Positions 28,113-37,846 of a DNA stretch of 64,000 nucleotides are shown here, one piece after another (positions within the stretch are counted from its first letter, which is position 1; the number at the start of each line of letters is the position of its first letter). The stretch is from Pseudomonas sp. HOU2 (lineage in GTDB: Bacteria; Pseudomonadota; Gammaproteobacteria; Pseudomonadales; Pseudomonadaceae). The notes under the pieces were generated by a model. That model saw only the letters and a list, made by a program, of their open reading frames with translations. It was not told where the DNA came from and did not search any database. The stretch lies in NCBI RefSeq assembly GCF_040729435.1, contig NZ_CP160398.1, positions 2,852,001 through 2,916,000 on the forward strand, in the 5' to 3' direction. The position numbers and the translations under genes are program-made.

Positions 28113-29111
28113 GTGTGCCCTCTGGAAACTGAACGCTTCACCCCCGCCTTCGGCCTCGGCAATCCGCACCTGCAAACCTTGTGGGGGCCGCTGTGGCGCA
28201 AAACCGTGCACCTTGATAGCAAGCGTGAACGCCTGTGGCTGGACGACGGGGATTTCCTCGATCTCGACTGGCACGGCCCGCACAGCGCCGAGGCGCCGCT
28301 GGTGCTGGTGCTGCATGGGCTGACCGGTTCATCCAATTCGCCTTACGTTGCCGGGATCCAGGCGGCACTCGCCGCGCAAGGCTGGGCCAGTGTCGCGCTG
28401 AACTGGCGCGGATGCTCCGGCGAACCCAATCTTTTGCCGCGCAGCTATCACTCCGGCGCCAGCGAAGACCTCGCCGAAGCCATCCGACACCTGCGCGCCA
28501 AGCGCCCGCTGGCGCCGCTGTATGCGGTGGGCTATTCCCTGGGCGGCAATGTGTTGCTCAAGCATCTGGGCGAGACCGGCAGCGACAGCGGCGTGCTCGG
28601 TGCAGTGGCGGTGTCGGTGCCGTTTCGGCTTGATCAGTGTGCCGACCGCATTGGCCAGGGGTTTTCCAAGGTCTATCAGGCGCACTTCATGCGCGAGATG
28701 GTCGCCTACATCAAGAACAAGCAACGCCAGTTCCAGCACGACGGGCGCGAGGATGGCCTGGCGGCTCTGGCGGCGCTCGGTTCGCTGGAGAACATGCGCA
28801 CCTTCTGGGACTTCGATGGCCGAATCACTGCACCGTTGCATGGCTTTACCGATGCCGAGGATTACTATCGCCGGGCGTCGAGTCGCTACTTTCTCGGCGA
28901 AATCCGCACGCCGACCCTGATCATTCAGGCCGCTGACGATCCGTTCGTGTTTCCCCACAGCCTGCCGACCGCCGAGGAGTTGTCCGCCAGCACCCGGTTC
29001 GAGTTGCAGGCCAAGGGTGGGCATGTCGGGTTTGTCGATGGCACGTTCCGCCAGCCCGGTTACTACCTGGAACGGCGCATCCCGCAATGGCTGGCCCGTG
29101 TGACGTCATGA
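28113..29111 (+). CDS. YheT-family alpha/beta hydrolase
   Basis: 332 residues from a GTG just after the REP. Starts CPLETERF, then the family pattern GNPHLQTLWGPLWR, LVLVLHGLTGSSNSPY (oxyanion region), nucleophile Ser in VGYSLGGNVLLKHLGE, acidic AADDPFVF and catalytic His in GGHVGFVDG. Known family: UPF0017/YheT, predicted lipid or ester hydrolases with unknown substrate. The frame is open through the REP to a TTG at 28005, which would add 36 REP-encoded residues; I prefer 28113, although no good ribosome site precedes it. Overlaps the next gene (ATGA). Confidence 0.82.
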   Translation: MCPLETERFTPAFGLGNPHLQTLWGPLWRKTVHLDSKRERLWLDDGDFLDLDWHGPHSAEAPLVLVLHGLTGSSNSPYVAGIQAALAAQGWASVALNWRGCSGEPNLLPRSYHSGASEDLAEAIRHLRAKRPLAPLYAVGYSLGGNVLLKHLGETGSDSGVLGAVAVSVPFRLDQCADRIGQGFSKVYQAHFMREMVAYIKNKQRQFQHDGREDGLAALAALGSLENMRTFWDFDGRITAPLHGFTDAEDYYRRASSRYFLGEIRTPTLIIQAADDPFVFPHSLPTAEELSASTRFELQAKGGHVGFVDGTFRQPGYYLERRIPQWLARVTS

Positions 29112-29950
29112 GCGATCAGGGCGAGTCGATCCGCTTCTGGCAAACCGCGCCGCTGGCCGGGGTCGAGTTGCTGTCGGCGCGCTATATCGAGCATCGCTTC
29201 GCCCCGCACGTCCACGACGGTTATGTGATCGGCATGATCATGGCCGGCGCCCAGCGTTATCGCTATCGTGGCGCCGAACACCTGGCCGGCAGCGGCACCT
29301 TGGTGCTGATCAACCCGGACGAATTGCACACCGGGCACAAGGGCACCGAGGACGGCTGGCTGTACCGGGCGTTTTATCCCGATACCGGGCAGATCGTGTC
29401 CCTGCTCGAAGAACTGGAACTGCCCACTGCGCCGATGCCGGCGTTTGGCGCGACGCTGTACCGCGACCCGGATCTGGTCAACGGTTTCTGTCAGTTGCAT
29501 CGTTTGCTGGAAAGCCCGGCCACCGCCCTGCAACAGCAGACGATGTGGCGCGAAATGATGCTGCTACTGTTGCAGCGCCATGCGGCGGTGCAGATCAATG
29601 GCAAACCGGGCAAGGAGCACCGCGCGGTGGTGATGGCCAAGGAGCTGCTGCACGCGCAACTCGCGGCGCCGCCATCGCTGGAAGAACTGGCGGCCGCGGT
29701 GAATCTGTCGCCCTTCCACTTCGCCCGGGTATTCCGCCGCGCCACCGGCATGCCGCCGCACACCTGGCTGATGCAGCAACGCATCGCCACCGCCCGGGGT
29801 TTATTGCAGGGTGGTTGTCTGCCGGTGGAAGTCGCCATGCAGTTGGGCTTTGCCGATCAGAGTCATCTGAGCCGGCAGTTCAAGCAGGTTTACGGGGTTG
29901 GGCCAGCGGCGTATCGCAGTGCCCGACGCCCCCCTTCAAACACCGAATAA
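29108..29950 (+). CDS. AraC-family transcriptional regulator
   Basis: 280 residues. N-terminal cupin-type sensor with APHVHDGYVIGMIMAG (about 32-47), C-terminal double helix-turn-helix (about 180-275) with LSPFHFARVFRRATGMPPHTWLMQQR and VAMQLGFADQSHLSRQFKQVYG. The start overlaps the YheT-gene stop. Effector unknown. An amino-acid or efflux operon target is common for this subgroup, but no such gene is adjacent. Confidence 0.88.
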   Translation: MSDQGESIRFWQTAPLAGVELLSARYIEHRFAPHVHDGYVIGMIMAGAQRYRYRGAEHLAGSGTLVLINPDELHTGHKGTEDGWLYRAFYPDTGQIVSLLEELELPTAPMPAFGATLYRDPDLVNGFCQLHRLLESPATALQQQTMWREMMLLLLQRHAAVQINGKPGKEHRAVVMAKELLHAQLAAPPSLEELAAAVNLSPFHFARVFRRATGMPPHTWLMQQRIATARGLLQGGCLPVEVAMQLGFADQSHLSRQFKQVYGVGPAAYRSARRPPSNTE

Positions 29951-29954
29951 CCCT

Positions 29955-30044
29955 TGTAGGAGTGAGCCTGCTCGCGATGGCGGCTGATCAGGCAACATTG
30001 ATGTCGACAGACACAACGCTAACGCGAGCAGGCTCACTCCTACA
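29955..30044. repeat. Inverted repeat (TGTAGGAGTGAGCCTGCTCG type)
   Basis: TGTAGGAGTGAGCCTGCTCG on the left pairs with CGAGCAGGCTCACTCCTACA on the right, spacer about 50 bases. Sits between convergent genes (AraC and sulfurtransferase). Confidence 0.88.
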
Positions 30045-30051
30045 GTCGGGA

Positions 30052-30906
30052 TTACTCGCCCGTGGCTATGCCCCGGGAAGGCTCGTTGATCCACTCACTC
30101 CACGACCCGGCATACAGCGAACCCAGCGGATACCCCGCCAGGCACAACGCAAACAGGTTGTGACACGCCGTCACCCCGGAGCCGCAATAGGCGACCAGTT
30201 CTGTTGGCGAACGATCACCTAGTTTCGCGGCAAAGCGCTGCTTGAGCTGCTCCGCCGGCAGGAAGCGTCCGTCGCTGCCAAGGTTTTCGGTAAACGCTGC
30301 GCATTGTGCACCGGGAATGTGCCCGCCGATCGGATCGATCGGCTCGACCTCACCCTTGAAGCGCGGCAAGGCCCGGGCGTCGAGCAACGTCAGCGACGGC
30401 TGAGCAAGGCGCTTGTGCAATTGTTCGGCGCTCAGCAGCAGTTTCATGTCCGGCTGACCACTGAAATTGCCCCGGCTGACCGACGGTGCATCCAGGCTCA
30501 GCGGCAGACCGGCGGCGTGCCAGGCCTTGAGCCCGCCGTCGAGAATGAACACGCCATCGCGCTTGCCCAGCCACGCCAGCAACCACCAGGCGCGGGCCGC
30601 ATAGGCACCGGGGCCGTCGTCGTACAAAACCACATCGCTGTCGGCATTGATGCCCCAGGCCTGCAGACGCTCGATCATCGCCGCCGGCTCAGGCAGCGGG
30701 TGACGTCCGGTGACGCCTTTGATCACCTTGCCGCTGAGATCGCGCTCAAGGTCGGCGAAGCTGGAACCGGCGATGTGTCCTTCGGCATAGCTGCGCTGCC
30801 CGTAGTCCGGGTCTTCGAGGGCAAAACGACAATCGAGAATCACCAGCCCCGGCTGCTCCTTGCGGGCATCCAGTGCATTCGGGCTGAGCAGTTGCGCAAT
30901 CGGCAT
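30052..30906 (-). CDS. sseA: Sulfurtransferase (SseA / 3-mercaptopyruvate type)
   Basis: 284 residues, two rhodanese domains. The C-terminal active loop is YCGSGVTAC; a CGSG(V/I)T loop points to 3-mercaptopyruvate sulfurtransferase rather than thiosulfate rhodanese. N-terminal domain carries ILDCRFALEDPDYGQRSYAEGHIAG. ATG at 30906 is preceded by AGGAGT on the minus strand; the open frame extends 90 bases further but overlaps laoR leader sequence. It follows laoR by 31 bases on the same strand and may share its transcript. Confidence 0.9.
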   Translation of the reverse strand: MPIAQLLSPNALDARKEQPGLVILDCRFALEDPDYGQRSYAEGHIAGSSFADLERDLSGKVIKGVTGRHPLPEPAAMIERLQAWGINADSDVVLYDDGPGAYAARAWWLLAWLGKRDGVFILDGGLKAWHAAGLPLSLDAPSVSRGNFSGQPDMKLLLSAEQLHKRLAQPSLTLLDARALPRFKGEVEPIDPIGGHIPGAQCAAFTENLGSDGRFLPAEQLKQRFAAKLGDRSPTELVAYCGSGVTACHNLFALCLAGYPLGSLYAGSWSEWINEPSRGIATGE

Positions 30907-30937
30907 AACGGACTCCTGTGAGCGACTTCGAAATGGT

Positions 30938-31609
30938 TTACCGCCCTTCCTCGAGGGCCTGGGCCAGCGGCACGTAGAACTCGTCGAACAAGGCATTCAC
31001 CTCTTCGCGGGCCTGATCGGTGACGAATCCGGCTTCCAGCACCAGCACCTGATACACGCCACGCTTGATGGCCTGTTCGCTGAGGTGGTTGGAGTTTTCC
31101 CGGGTGGTGCACAGAAAACGCACCCACGAGGTGAGGATGATCCAGGCATTGATCGTCAGGGATTCGATCTGCACCCGATCCATCTTGAGGATGCCGGCGG
31201 CGACGAAGCCCTCGTAGATCGCCATGCCCTGGATCACGCAGCGCTGGGAGAAACGCCGGTAGCGCGCGGCCAGGTCCGGGTCGCTGTCGAGCAGGTGCTC
31301 GAGATCGCGATGCAGAAAGCGGTAGCCCCACATCGCCGACAGCAACTCCTTGAGGTAATAGCGCTTGTCTTCGACCGTGGCGGCGCGCCCCTGCGGCGGG
31401 CGCAGAAAGCTGTCCACAAGGCTCTCGTACTCACTGAACAGCACGGCGATGATCGCCTGCTTGTTGGGGAAGTGGTAGTACAGGTTGCCCGGAGAAATCT
31501 CCATGTGCGCGGCAATGTGATTGGTGCTGATGCTGCGCTCGCCCTGCTGATTGAACAGTTCGAGGCTGTTCTGCACGATGCGCTCGCTGGTTTTTATTCG
31601 TGGGGCCAT
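30938..31609 (-). CDS. laoR: TetR-family regulator of long-chain alcohol oxidation (LaoR-like)
   Basis: 223 residues. TetR N-terminal helix-turn-helix (about 8-55): RIVQNSLELFNQQGERSIST, then HIAAHMEISPGNLYYHFPNKQAI. The C-terminal part is an all-helical ligand domain. Divergent from laoC, with a 13-base-arm palindrome on the laoC promoter between them. In P. aeruginosa the same order (PA0367-PA0364) is the laoRCBA locus for oxidation of long-chain alcohols derived from SDS and alkanes; the symbol is assigned by synteny. Confidence 0.87.
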   Translation of the reverse strand: MAPRIKTSERIVQNSLELFNQQGERSISTNHIAAHMEISPGNLYYHFPNKQAIIAVLFSEYESLVDSFLRPPQGRAATVEDKRYYLKELLSAMWGYRFLHRDLEHLLDSDPDLAARYRRFSQRCVIQGMAIYEGFVAAGILKMDRVQIESLTINAWIILTSWVRFLCTTRENSNHLSEQAIKRGVYQVLVLEAGFVTDQAREEVNALFDEFYVPLAQALEEGR

Positions 31610-31695
31610 GGCTTGAGCTTTAATTCAGAGTGCGGTGAGGGGCATCTTACGACCTAACCGGAACTTGATAAAACAAAGCTGTGTCGGGAAGTCAT

Positions 31696-31728
31696 TTGAC
31701 TTTCTAGAGCATAGACTCTAGAAAGTCA
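31696..31728 (+). promoter_or_regulatory. laoC promoter with overlapping LaoR operator palindrome
   Basis: Perfect inverted repeat TGACTTTCTAGAG (31697-31709) / CTCTAGAAAGTCA (31716-31728) around six bases. A sigma70 promoter lies on it: TTGACT (31696-31701), 17 bases, TAGAAA (31719-31724). A dimeric repressor bound here would cover both -35 and -10. TSS is expected near 31731, giving a leader of about 24 bases to laoC. Confidence 0.85.
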
Positions 31729-31754
31729 TCACTACAATAAATCCGGAGCCGACC

Positions 31755-33185
31755 ATGACTGCCGACATTGCTTATCTGCAAACGCTGCAACAGCCTCTGG
31801 AAGAGCTTGATCGGCTGTTCGCGGCACAACGCGCCGCCTATGCCGCCAACCCCATGCCAGCGGCAGAACAACGCCAACAGTGGCTCAAGGCGTTGCGTGA
31901 GTTGCTCAGCAACGAGCGGCAGGCGCTGGTCGATGCCATCAGCGCGGATTTCAGTCATCGCAGCGCTGATGAAACCCTGCTTGCCGAGCTGATGCCCAGC
32001 CTGCACGGCATCCATTACGCCAGCCGCCACCTCAAGGGCTGGATGAAGTCGTCGCGGCGCAAAGTCGGCATGGCCTTCCAGCCGGCGTCGGCCAAGGTCG
32101 TGTACCAGCCGCTCGGGGTGGTCGGCATCATCGTCCCGTGGAACTACCCGTTGTATCTGGCCATCGGTCCACTGGTCGGCGCACTGGCGGCGGGTAACCG
32201 GGTGATGCTCAAGCTCAGCGAATCGACCCCGGCCACCGGCCAGTTGCTCAAGACGCTGCTGGGGCGGATTTTCCCCGAAGACCTGGTCTGCGTGGTGCTC
32301 GGCGAGGCCGACATCGGCGTGGCGTTTTCCCGTCTGCGCTTTGATCACCTGCTGTTCACCGGCGCCACCAGCATCGGCAAACACGTGATGCGTGCGGCGG
32401 CGGAAAACCTGACCCCGGTGACCCTCGAACTGGGCGGCAAGTCCCCGGCCATCGTTTCCCGCGACGTGCCGCTCAAGGACGCCGCCGAACGCATCGCCTT
32501 CGGCAAGACCCTGAATGCCGGCCAGACCTGCGTTGCCCCCGATTACGTGCTGGTGCCGCAAGACCGCGTCGGTGCGTTCGTCGAAGCCTATCGCCAGGTA
32601 GTGAACAATTTCTATCCAACCCTCGCTGACAACCCGGACTACACCGCGATCATCAACGAGCGCCAAATGGCCCGGCTCAACGGTTATGTCAGCGACGCCA
32701 CGAGCAAGGGCGCGCTGCTGATCCCGCTGTTCGAACAGGGCCAGGGCCGGCGCATGCCGCACAGCCTGCTGCTCAACGTCACTGACGAGATGACCGTGAT
32801 GCAGGACGAAATCTTCGGCCCGTTGCTGCCGATCGTGCCGTATCAGGATCTCGATCAGGCGTTTGCCTACATCAATCAACGCCCGCGACCTCTGGCGCTT
32901 TATTACTTTGGCTACGACAAGCGCGAACAAAACCGCGTGCTGCACGAAACCCATTCCGGTGGCGTGTGCCTGAACGACACCCTGCTGCACGTGGCGCAGG
33001 ATGACATGCCATTCGGCGGCATCGGCCCGTCGGGCATGGGCCACTATCACGGCCACGAAGGTTTCCTGACTTTCAGCAAGGCCAAGGGCGTGCTGATCAA
33101 ACAGCGCTTCAATGCCGCGAAGCTGATCTACCCGCCTTACGGCAAATCGATCCAGAAACTGATCCAGAAGCTGTTCATCCGCTAA
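31755..33185 (+). CDS. laoC: Long-chain aldehyde dehydrogenase (LaoC-like; coniferyl aldehyde dehydrogenase family)
   Basis: 476 residues. NAD-binding segment VGIIVPWNYPLYLAIGPLVGALAAGN, catalytic Glu in VTLELGGKSP and catalytic Cys in LNAGQTCVAPDYVLV, with DEIFGPLLPIVPY. Class 3-like aldehyde dehydrogenase; the short length and hydrophobic C-terminus (KLIYPPYGKSIQKLIQKLFIR region) suggest membrane contact. Oxidises the aldehyde made by the GMC enzyme LaoA to a fatty acid (inferred from P. aeruginosa LaoC). Often annotated as coniferyl aldehyde dehydrogenase (calB). Confidence 0.9.
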   Translation: MTADIAYLQTLQQPLEELDRLFAAQRAAYAANPMPAAEQRQQWLKALRELLSNERQALVDAISADFSHRSADETLLAELMPSLHGIHYASRHLKGWMKSSRRKVGMAFQPASAKVVYQPLGVVGIIVPWNYPLYLAIGPLVGALAAGNRVMLKLSESTPATGQLLKTLLGRIFPEDLVCVVLGEADIGVAFSRLRFDHLLFTGATSIGKHVMRAAAENLTPVTLELGGKSPAIVSRDVPLKDAAERIAFGKTLNAGQTCVAPDYVLVPQDRVGAFVEAYRQVVNNFYPTLADNPDYTAIINERQMARLNGYVSDATSKGALLIPLFEQGQGRRMPHSLLLNVTDEMTVMQDEIFGPLLPIVPYQDLDQAFAYINQRPRPLALYYFGYDKREQNRVLHETHSGGVCLNDTLLHVAQDDMPFGGIGPSGMGHYHGHEGFLTFSKAKGVLIKQRFNAAKLIYPPYGKSIQKLIQKLFIR

Positions 33186-33213
33186 TCGTCGTCACCGCCG
33201 GGTAATAACAACA

Positions 33214-33759
33214 ATGCACCCAAGCCTGACCGAAACACCTGCCCTGTCACGCCGTGGCCTGCTGAAATTCAGCCTCGGCGCCACAGCATTTCTCGCCACC
33301 GCCGGCCTCGGCGCCAGCCTCAGTGGTTGTTCATCGAGTGTCGCGGCCAATGGCTTCGTCACCCTGCGCGACGGCGACCTGCTGTTTCTGCGCGCACTGA
33401 TTCCGGTGATGCTCGAAGGCGCCGTGGCGAGCGAAAAAATGCCCGGCGCGGTGGATGGGACCTTGAAGTCGCTGGATTACAGCCTCGATCGACTGTCGCC
33501 AGAGATGCTCAAACTCACCCGGCAATTGTTCGATGTGCTCGGCATGGCGGTCACCCGCGGGCCGCTCACGGGCATTTGGGGCAGCTGGGAAAACGCCAGC
33601 CCCGAGGCGATGCGCAACTTCCTCGAGCGCTGGCAGAACAGTTCATTGAGCCTGTTGCGCATGGGCCACAGCTCATTGCAGCAGATGGTGATGATGGCCT
33701 GGTACACCCGCGCCGAGTCCTGGGGCCATTGCGGTTATCCCGGCCCGCCTACTGTTTGA
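33214..33759 (+). CDS. laoB: Tat-signal lipoprotein-like small subunit (LaoB-like)
   Basis: 181 residues. Twin-arginine motif SRRGLLKF at about 12-19, hydrophobic core to about 35, then LSGC as a possible lipobox (Cys39). The rest resembles the small subunit that accompanies FAD-GMC dehydrogenases (GDLLFLRALIPVMLEGAV; MGHSSLQQMVMMAWYTR; WGHCGYPGPP). LaoB in P. aeruginosa is a small protein of unknown role needed with LaoA. Between laoC (28 bases) and laoA (130 bases, with a repeat in between). Confidence 0.82.
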   Translation: MHPSLTETPALSRRGLLKFSLGATAFLATAGLGASLSGCSSSVAANGFVTLRDGDLLFLRALIPVMLEGAVASEKMPGAVDGTLKSLDYSLDRLSPEMLKLTRQLFDVLGMAVTRGPLTGIWGSWENASPEAMRNFLERWQNSSLSLLRMGHSSLQQMVMMAWYTRAESWGHCGYPGPPTV

Positions 33760-33773
33760 AACCGAGTCGGGCC

Positions 33774-33840
33774 CTTCGCGAGCAAGCTCGCTCCCACAAG
33801 GGAATGCATTTCAATGTGGGAGCGGGCTTGCTCGCGAAGG
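33774..33840. repeat. Palindromic repeat (CGAGCAAGCTCGCTCCCAC type)
   Basis: CTTCGCGAGCAAGCTCGCTC on the left and GAGCGGGCTTGCTCGCGAAG on the right, a REP-like inverted pair with a spacer of about 27 bases. Related to the pair at 36501. Lies between laoB and laoA. Confidence 0.85.
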
Positions 33841-33889
33841 CGCCAGCCGGCACACCACCGCACCCAGAATAATAAAGAGAACCTGATCA

Positions 33890-35485
33890 ATGCCCGTACC
33901 CGACCCGTTCCGCGAAGGCCTCGCCCGTGGCTGGAAAACCTACAACGGCGCACAACTGACCGGCGACCTGACGCTGGAAGCCGACGTGGCCATCATCGGC
34001 AGCGGTGCCGGTGGCGGCACCACCGCAGAAATCCTCAGCGCCGCCGGCTACAAGGTGCTGCTGATCGAGGAAGGCCCGCTCAAGACCAGCTCCGACTTCA
34101 AGATGCTCGAAGACCAGGCCTACAGCAGCCTCTATCAGGAAGGCATCGGCCGCATGAGCAAGGACGGCGCGATCACCATCCTCCAGGGCCGTGCGGTGGG
34201 CGGCACCACGCTGATCAACTGGACATCGAGCTTCCGCACACCCGAGCCGACCCTCGAACACTGGGCGAAAGAGCACAACGTCAAAGGCCACAGCCCTGCC
34301 GAAATGGCGCCATGGTTCGAGAAAATGGAACAGCGTCTGGGCGTCGCGCCGTGGATGGTTCCGCCCAATGCCAACAACGACGTAATCCGCAAAGGCTGTG
34401 AACAACTCGGCTACAGCTGGCACGTGATCCCGCGCAACGTGCGCGGCTGCTGGAACCTCGGTTACTGCGGCATGGGCTGCCCGACCAACGCCAAGCAGTC
34501 GATGATGGTCACGACCATCCCGGCAACCCTGGAAAAGGGCGGCGAGTTGCTGTACCTGGCCCGCGCGGAAAAACTGCTGATCAGCGGCGACAAGATCACC
34601 GGCCTGCAATGCGTGGCGATGGACGAACGTTGCGTCGCGCCGACCGGACGCAAAATCACGATCAAGGCGCGGCATTACGTGCTGGCCGGTGGTGGCATCA
34701 ACAGTCCTGCCCTGTTGCTGCGCTCGGATGCACCGGATCCGCATCAGCGCCTCGGCAAACGTACCTTTCTGCATCTGGTGAACATGTCCGCTGGGCGTTT
34801 CGACGAAGTGATCAACCCGTTCTACGGCGCGCCGCAGTCGATCTACTCGGATCATTTCCAATGGAAGGACGGCACCAGCGGGCCGATGGGCTACAAACTC
34901 GAAGTGCCGCCGCTGCAACCCGCGCTGGCGGCGACGCTGCTCGGTGGCTTCGGCCAGCAGAACGCCGAACACATGGCTGATCTGCCGCACACCCACGCGA
35001 TGCTCGCGTTGCTGCGCGACGGTTTCCATCCGGACAGCCCCGGCGGCAGTGTCGAGTTGCGCGGCGATGGCTCGCCAGTGCTTGACTATCAGGTCTCCCC
35101 TTACGCCTGGGAAGGCCTGCGCCGCGCCTTTCACAGCATGGCCGAGATCCAGTTTGCCGGCGGCGCCAAAGCCGTGATGCCGATGCACGCCGATGCGCGC
35201 TACGTGAAAACCCTGGCCGAAGCCCGCACGCTGATCAACGGTCTGAGCCTTGAGCTGTATCGCACGCGCCTGGGCAGTGCTCACGTGATGGGCGGTTGTG
35301 CGATGGGCGAAGACCCGAAAAGCGCGGTCACCGACAGCCTCGGTCGGCATCATCAACTGAGCAATCTGTCGATTCACGATGGCTCGCTGTTCCCCACCAG
35401 CATTGGCGCCAACCCGCAATTGTCGGTGTATGGCCTGACAGCGCAATTGGCGACATCCCTCGCCGATCGACTGAGAAATCCGTGA
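33890..35485 (+). CDS. laoA: GMC-family long-chain alcohol dehydrogenase (LaoA-like)
   Basis: 531 residues. FAD dinucleotide motif VAIIGSGAGGGTTAEILSAAGYKVLLIEEG (starting near residue 33), GMC signature GRAVGGTTLINWTSSF, and the C-terminal catalytic His in GSAHVMGGCAMG, ending GANPQLSVYGLTAQLA. Oxidises long-chain alcohols to aldehydes in P. aeruginosa LaoA. A Cys-rich segment RGCWNLGYCGMGCPTNAK is present, as in membrane-associated GMC alcohol dehydrogenases. No signal peptide of its own; if it acts at the membrane it may depend on the Tat partner LaoB (inference). Confidence 0.9.
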   Translation: MPVPDPFREGLARGWKTYNGAQLTGDLTLEADVAIIGSGAGGGTTAEILSAAGYKVLLIEEGPLKTSSDFKMLEDQAYSSLYQEGIGRMSKDGAITILQGRAVGGTTLINWTSSFRTPEPTLEHWAKEHNVKGHSPAEMAPWFEKMEQRLGVAPWMVPPNANNDVIRKGCEQLGYSWHVIPRNVRGCWNLGYCGMGCPTNAKQSMMVTTIPATLEKGGELLYLARAEKLLISGDKITGLQCVAMDERCVAPTGRKITIKARHYVLAGGGINSPALLLRSDAPDPHQRLGKRTFLHLVNMSAGRFDEVINPFYGAPQSIYSDHFQWKDGTSGPMGYKLEVPPLQPALAATLLGGFGQQNAEHMADLPHTHAMLALLRDGFHPDSPGGSVELRGDGSPVLDYQVSPYAWEGLRRAFHSMAEIQFAGGAKAVMPMHADARYVKTLAEARTLINGLSLELYRTRLGSAHVMGGCAMGEDPKSAVTDSLGRHHQLSNLSIHDGSLFPTSIGANPQLSVYGLTAQLATSLADRLRNP

Positions 35486-35513
35486 AAAAACCGGTTTATC
35501 GCGGCGTCTATAG

Positions 35514-36080
<567 letters not shown>

Positions 36081-36091
36081 GCGCTGCCGAA

Positions 36092-36121
36092 GGCTGCGAT
36101 CTTTGTTTTTTGATCGCAGCT
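36092..36121. repeat. Short hairpin, fragment of family C repeat
   Basis: AGGCTGCGATC / GATCGCAGCT with a T-rich loop (TTTGTTTTTT), 12 bases after the coaD stop. Resembles half of the family C repeats at 16731 and 19874. It may act as a transcript end, but no T run follows the stem. Confidence 0.5.
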
Positions 36122-36186
36122 GTCTGTGCCCTTGATCGCAGCCGCGTGCACTGCGCTCGCCAATGCGGCACAATTGCGCGCATTGA

Positions 36187-36477
<291 letters not shown>

Positions 36478-36500
36478 GTTCTTCAGCGCCTGTTCCGACG

Positions 36501-36594
36501 CCATCGCGGGCAAGCCCGCTCCCACAGGGTTGTGTGGTGATACACAAATCGTGTGAACACCGAAATCCTTGTGGGAGCGGGCTTGCCCGCGATG
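36501..36594. repeat. Palindromic repeat (CATCGCGGGCAAGCCCGCTC type)
   Basis: CCATCGCGGGCAAGCCCGCT on the left pairs with AGCGGGCTTGCCCGCGATG on the right across about 55 bases. Lies between convergent fdx and the small membrane protein gene. Confidence 0.88.
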
Positions 36595-36628
36595 AGGCCA
36601 TCAATAACACCACTGATCTCGGATCAGC

Positions 36629-36952
36629 TCACTCACGCTGCTCAAACCCCTCCCCCGTACACCCCAAACACCGCACAAACGCAGCTTTCGCCGGGTCCAC
36701 CACCAACGCCTGCCCCGCATCGCCCACCCCGCCACCCAGCGCGGTGAACGGCAATGACACCACAAACACCCCCGCACCCAGTACTGTTGCCACCACCAAT
36801 AAAGGCCGGGCAATCAGCAAATCGCCAATCATGGCGTAGGCGGGAGGGTTCTGGATGGCGTAGCGCGGATCACCGCTGCCGTTTTCCGCGGCCTGAACAG
36901 CCAGGCTGGAACACAGCAGCAGTGTGGCAAACAGGACTTGCAAGGACTTCAT
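36629..36952 (-). CDS. Small exported membrane protein, unknown function
   Basis: 107 residues with a signal peptide ([21 protein letters not shown], 1-21) and one further hydrophobic stretch at about 45-70 ([25 protein letters not shown]). Two cysteines in [10 protein letters not shown] near the C-terminus. Homologues in Pseudomonas next to mutM are annotated as hypothetical or, without evidence, as multidrug transporter. I do not recognise a functional domain. Confidence 0.75.
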   Translation of the reverse strand: MKSLQVLFATLLLCSSLAVQAAENGSGDPRYAIQNPPAYAMIGDLLIARPLLVVATVLGAGVFVVSLPFTALGGGVGDAGQALVVDPAKAAFVRCLGCTGEGFEQRE

Positions 36953-37021
36953 GGCACGATCCTTCGGGCTGAACAGTGAGACAACTCACTATAGACCGTA
37001 GGACTTTTTCAGCTTTTTGCC

Positions 37022-37834
37022 TCAGGTCTGGCAACGCGGACAGAACACACTGGCCCGTTGACCGAGCTTCACTTCGCGCAGGCCGGTGCCGCAGACCTTG
37101 CAGTGCTCACCGCCGCGACCATAGACAAACAGTTCCTGCTGGAAGTAGCCGGGCTGCCCGTCGCCGCCGATGAAATCCCGCAACGTAGTGCCGCCGCGCT
37201 CAATGGCTGCGGCCAGGATGCGTTTGATCTCGATCGCCAGCTTCAGATACCGCGCCCGGGAGATGCTTTTGGCCTCACGGCGTGGATCGATGCCGGCGGC
37301 AAACAGCGCTTCGGTCGCGTAAATATTGCCGACACCCACCACCACCGCGTTGTCCATGATGAACGGCTTGACCGCCATCGAACGCCCGCGCGACAACTGG
37401 AACAGCCGTTCGCCGTCGAACAGATCGGTCAATGGCTCCGGCCCGAGGCGAATCAGCAACTCGTGATTGAGCGGATCGGTACTCCACAGCATCGCGCCGA
37501 AACGGCGTGGATCGGTGTAGCGCAGCGCCAGACCGGATTCCAGTTCGATATCGACGTGTTCATGCTTGAGCGCCGGCAACCCGACTTCCACCAGCCGCAA
37601 GTTGCCCGACATGCCCAGATGGCTGATCAAAGTGCCGACTTCGGCATTGATCAACAGGTACTTGGCGCGCCGCTCGACCAGCACGATGCGCTGCCCGGAG
37701 AGGCGCACATCGAGGTCTTCGGGGATCGGCCAGCGCAGCCGGCGGTCACGCACGATCACCCGGCTGACGCGTTGGCCTTCCAGGTGCGGAGCAATGCCCC
37801 GGCGGGTGGTTTCGACTTCCGGCAATTCAGGCAT
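37022..37834 (-). CDS. mutM: Formamidopyrimidine-DNA glycosylase (Fpg/MutM)
   Basis: 270 residues. Starts MPELPEVET with the catalytic Pro2 and Glu3, Lys in RRAKYLLI, and ends in a zinc finger CKVCGTGL ... CPRC. Removes 8-oxoguanine and FaPy lesions and nicks the abasic site. Complete. The HDOD gene upstream on the same strand is 12 bases away, so they are probably co-transcribed. Confidence 0.97.
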   Translation of the reverse strand: MPELPEVETTRRGIAPHLEGQRVSRVIVRDRRLRWPIPEDLDVRLSGQRIVLVERRAKYLLINAEVGTLISHLGMSGNLRLVEVGLPALKHEHVDIELESGLALRYTDPRRFGAMLWSTDPLNHELLIRLGPEPLTDLFDGERLFQLSRGRSMAVKPFIMDNAVVVGVGNIYATEALFAAGIDPRREAKSISRARYLKLAIEIKRILAAAIERGGTTLRDFIGGDGQPGYFQQELFVYGRGGEHCKVCGTGLREVKLGQRASVFCPRCQT

Positions 37835-37846
37835 GGCGTTCTCGAA

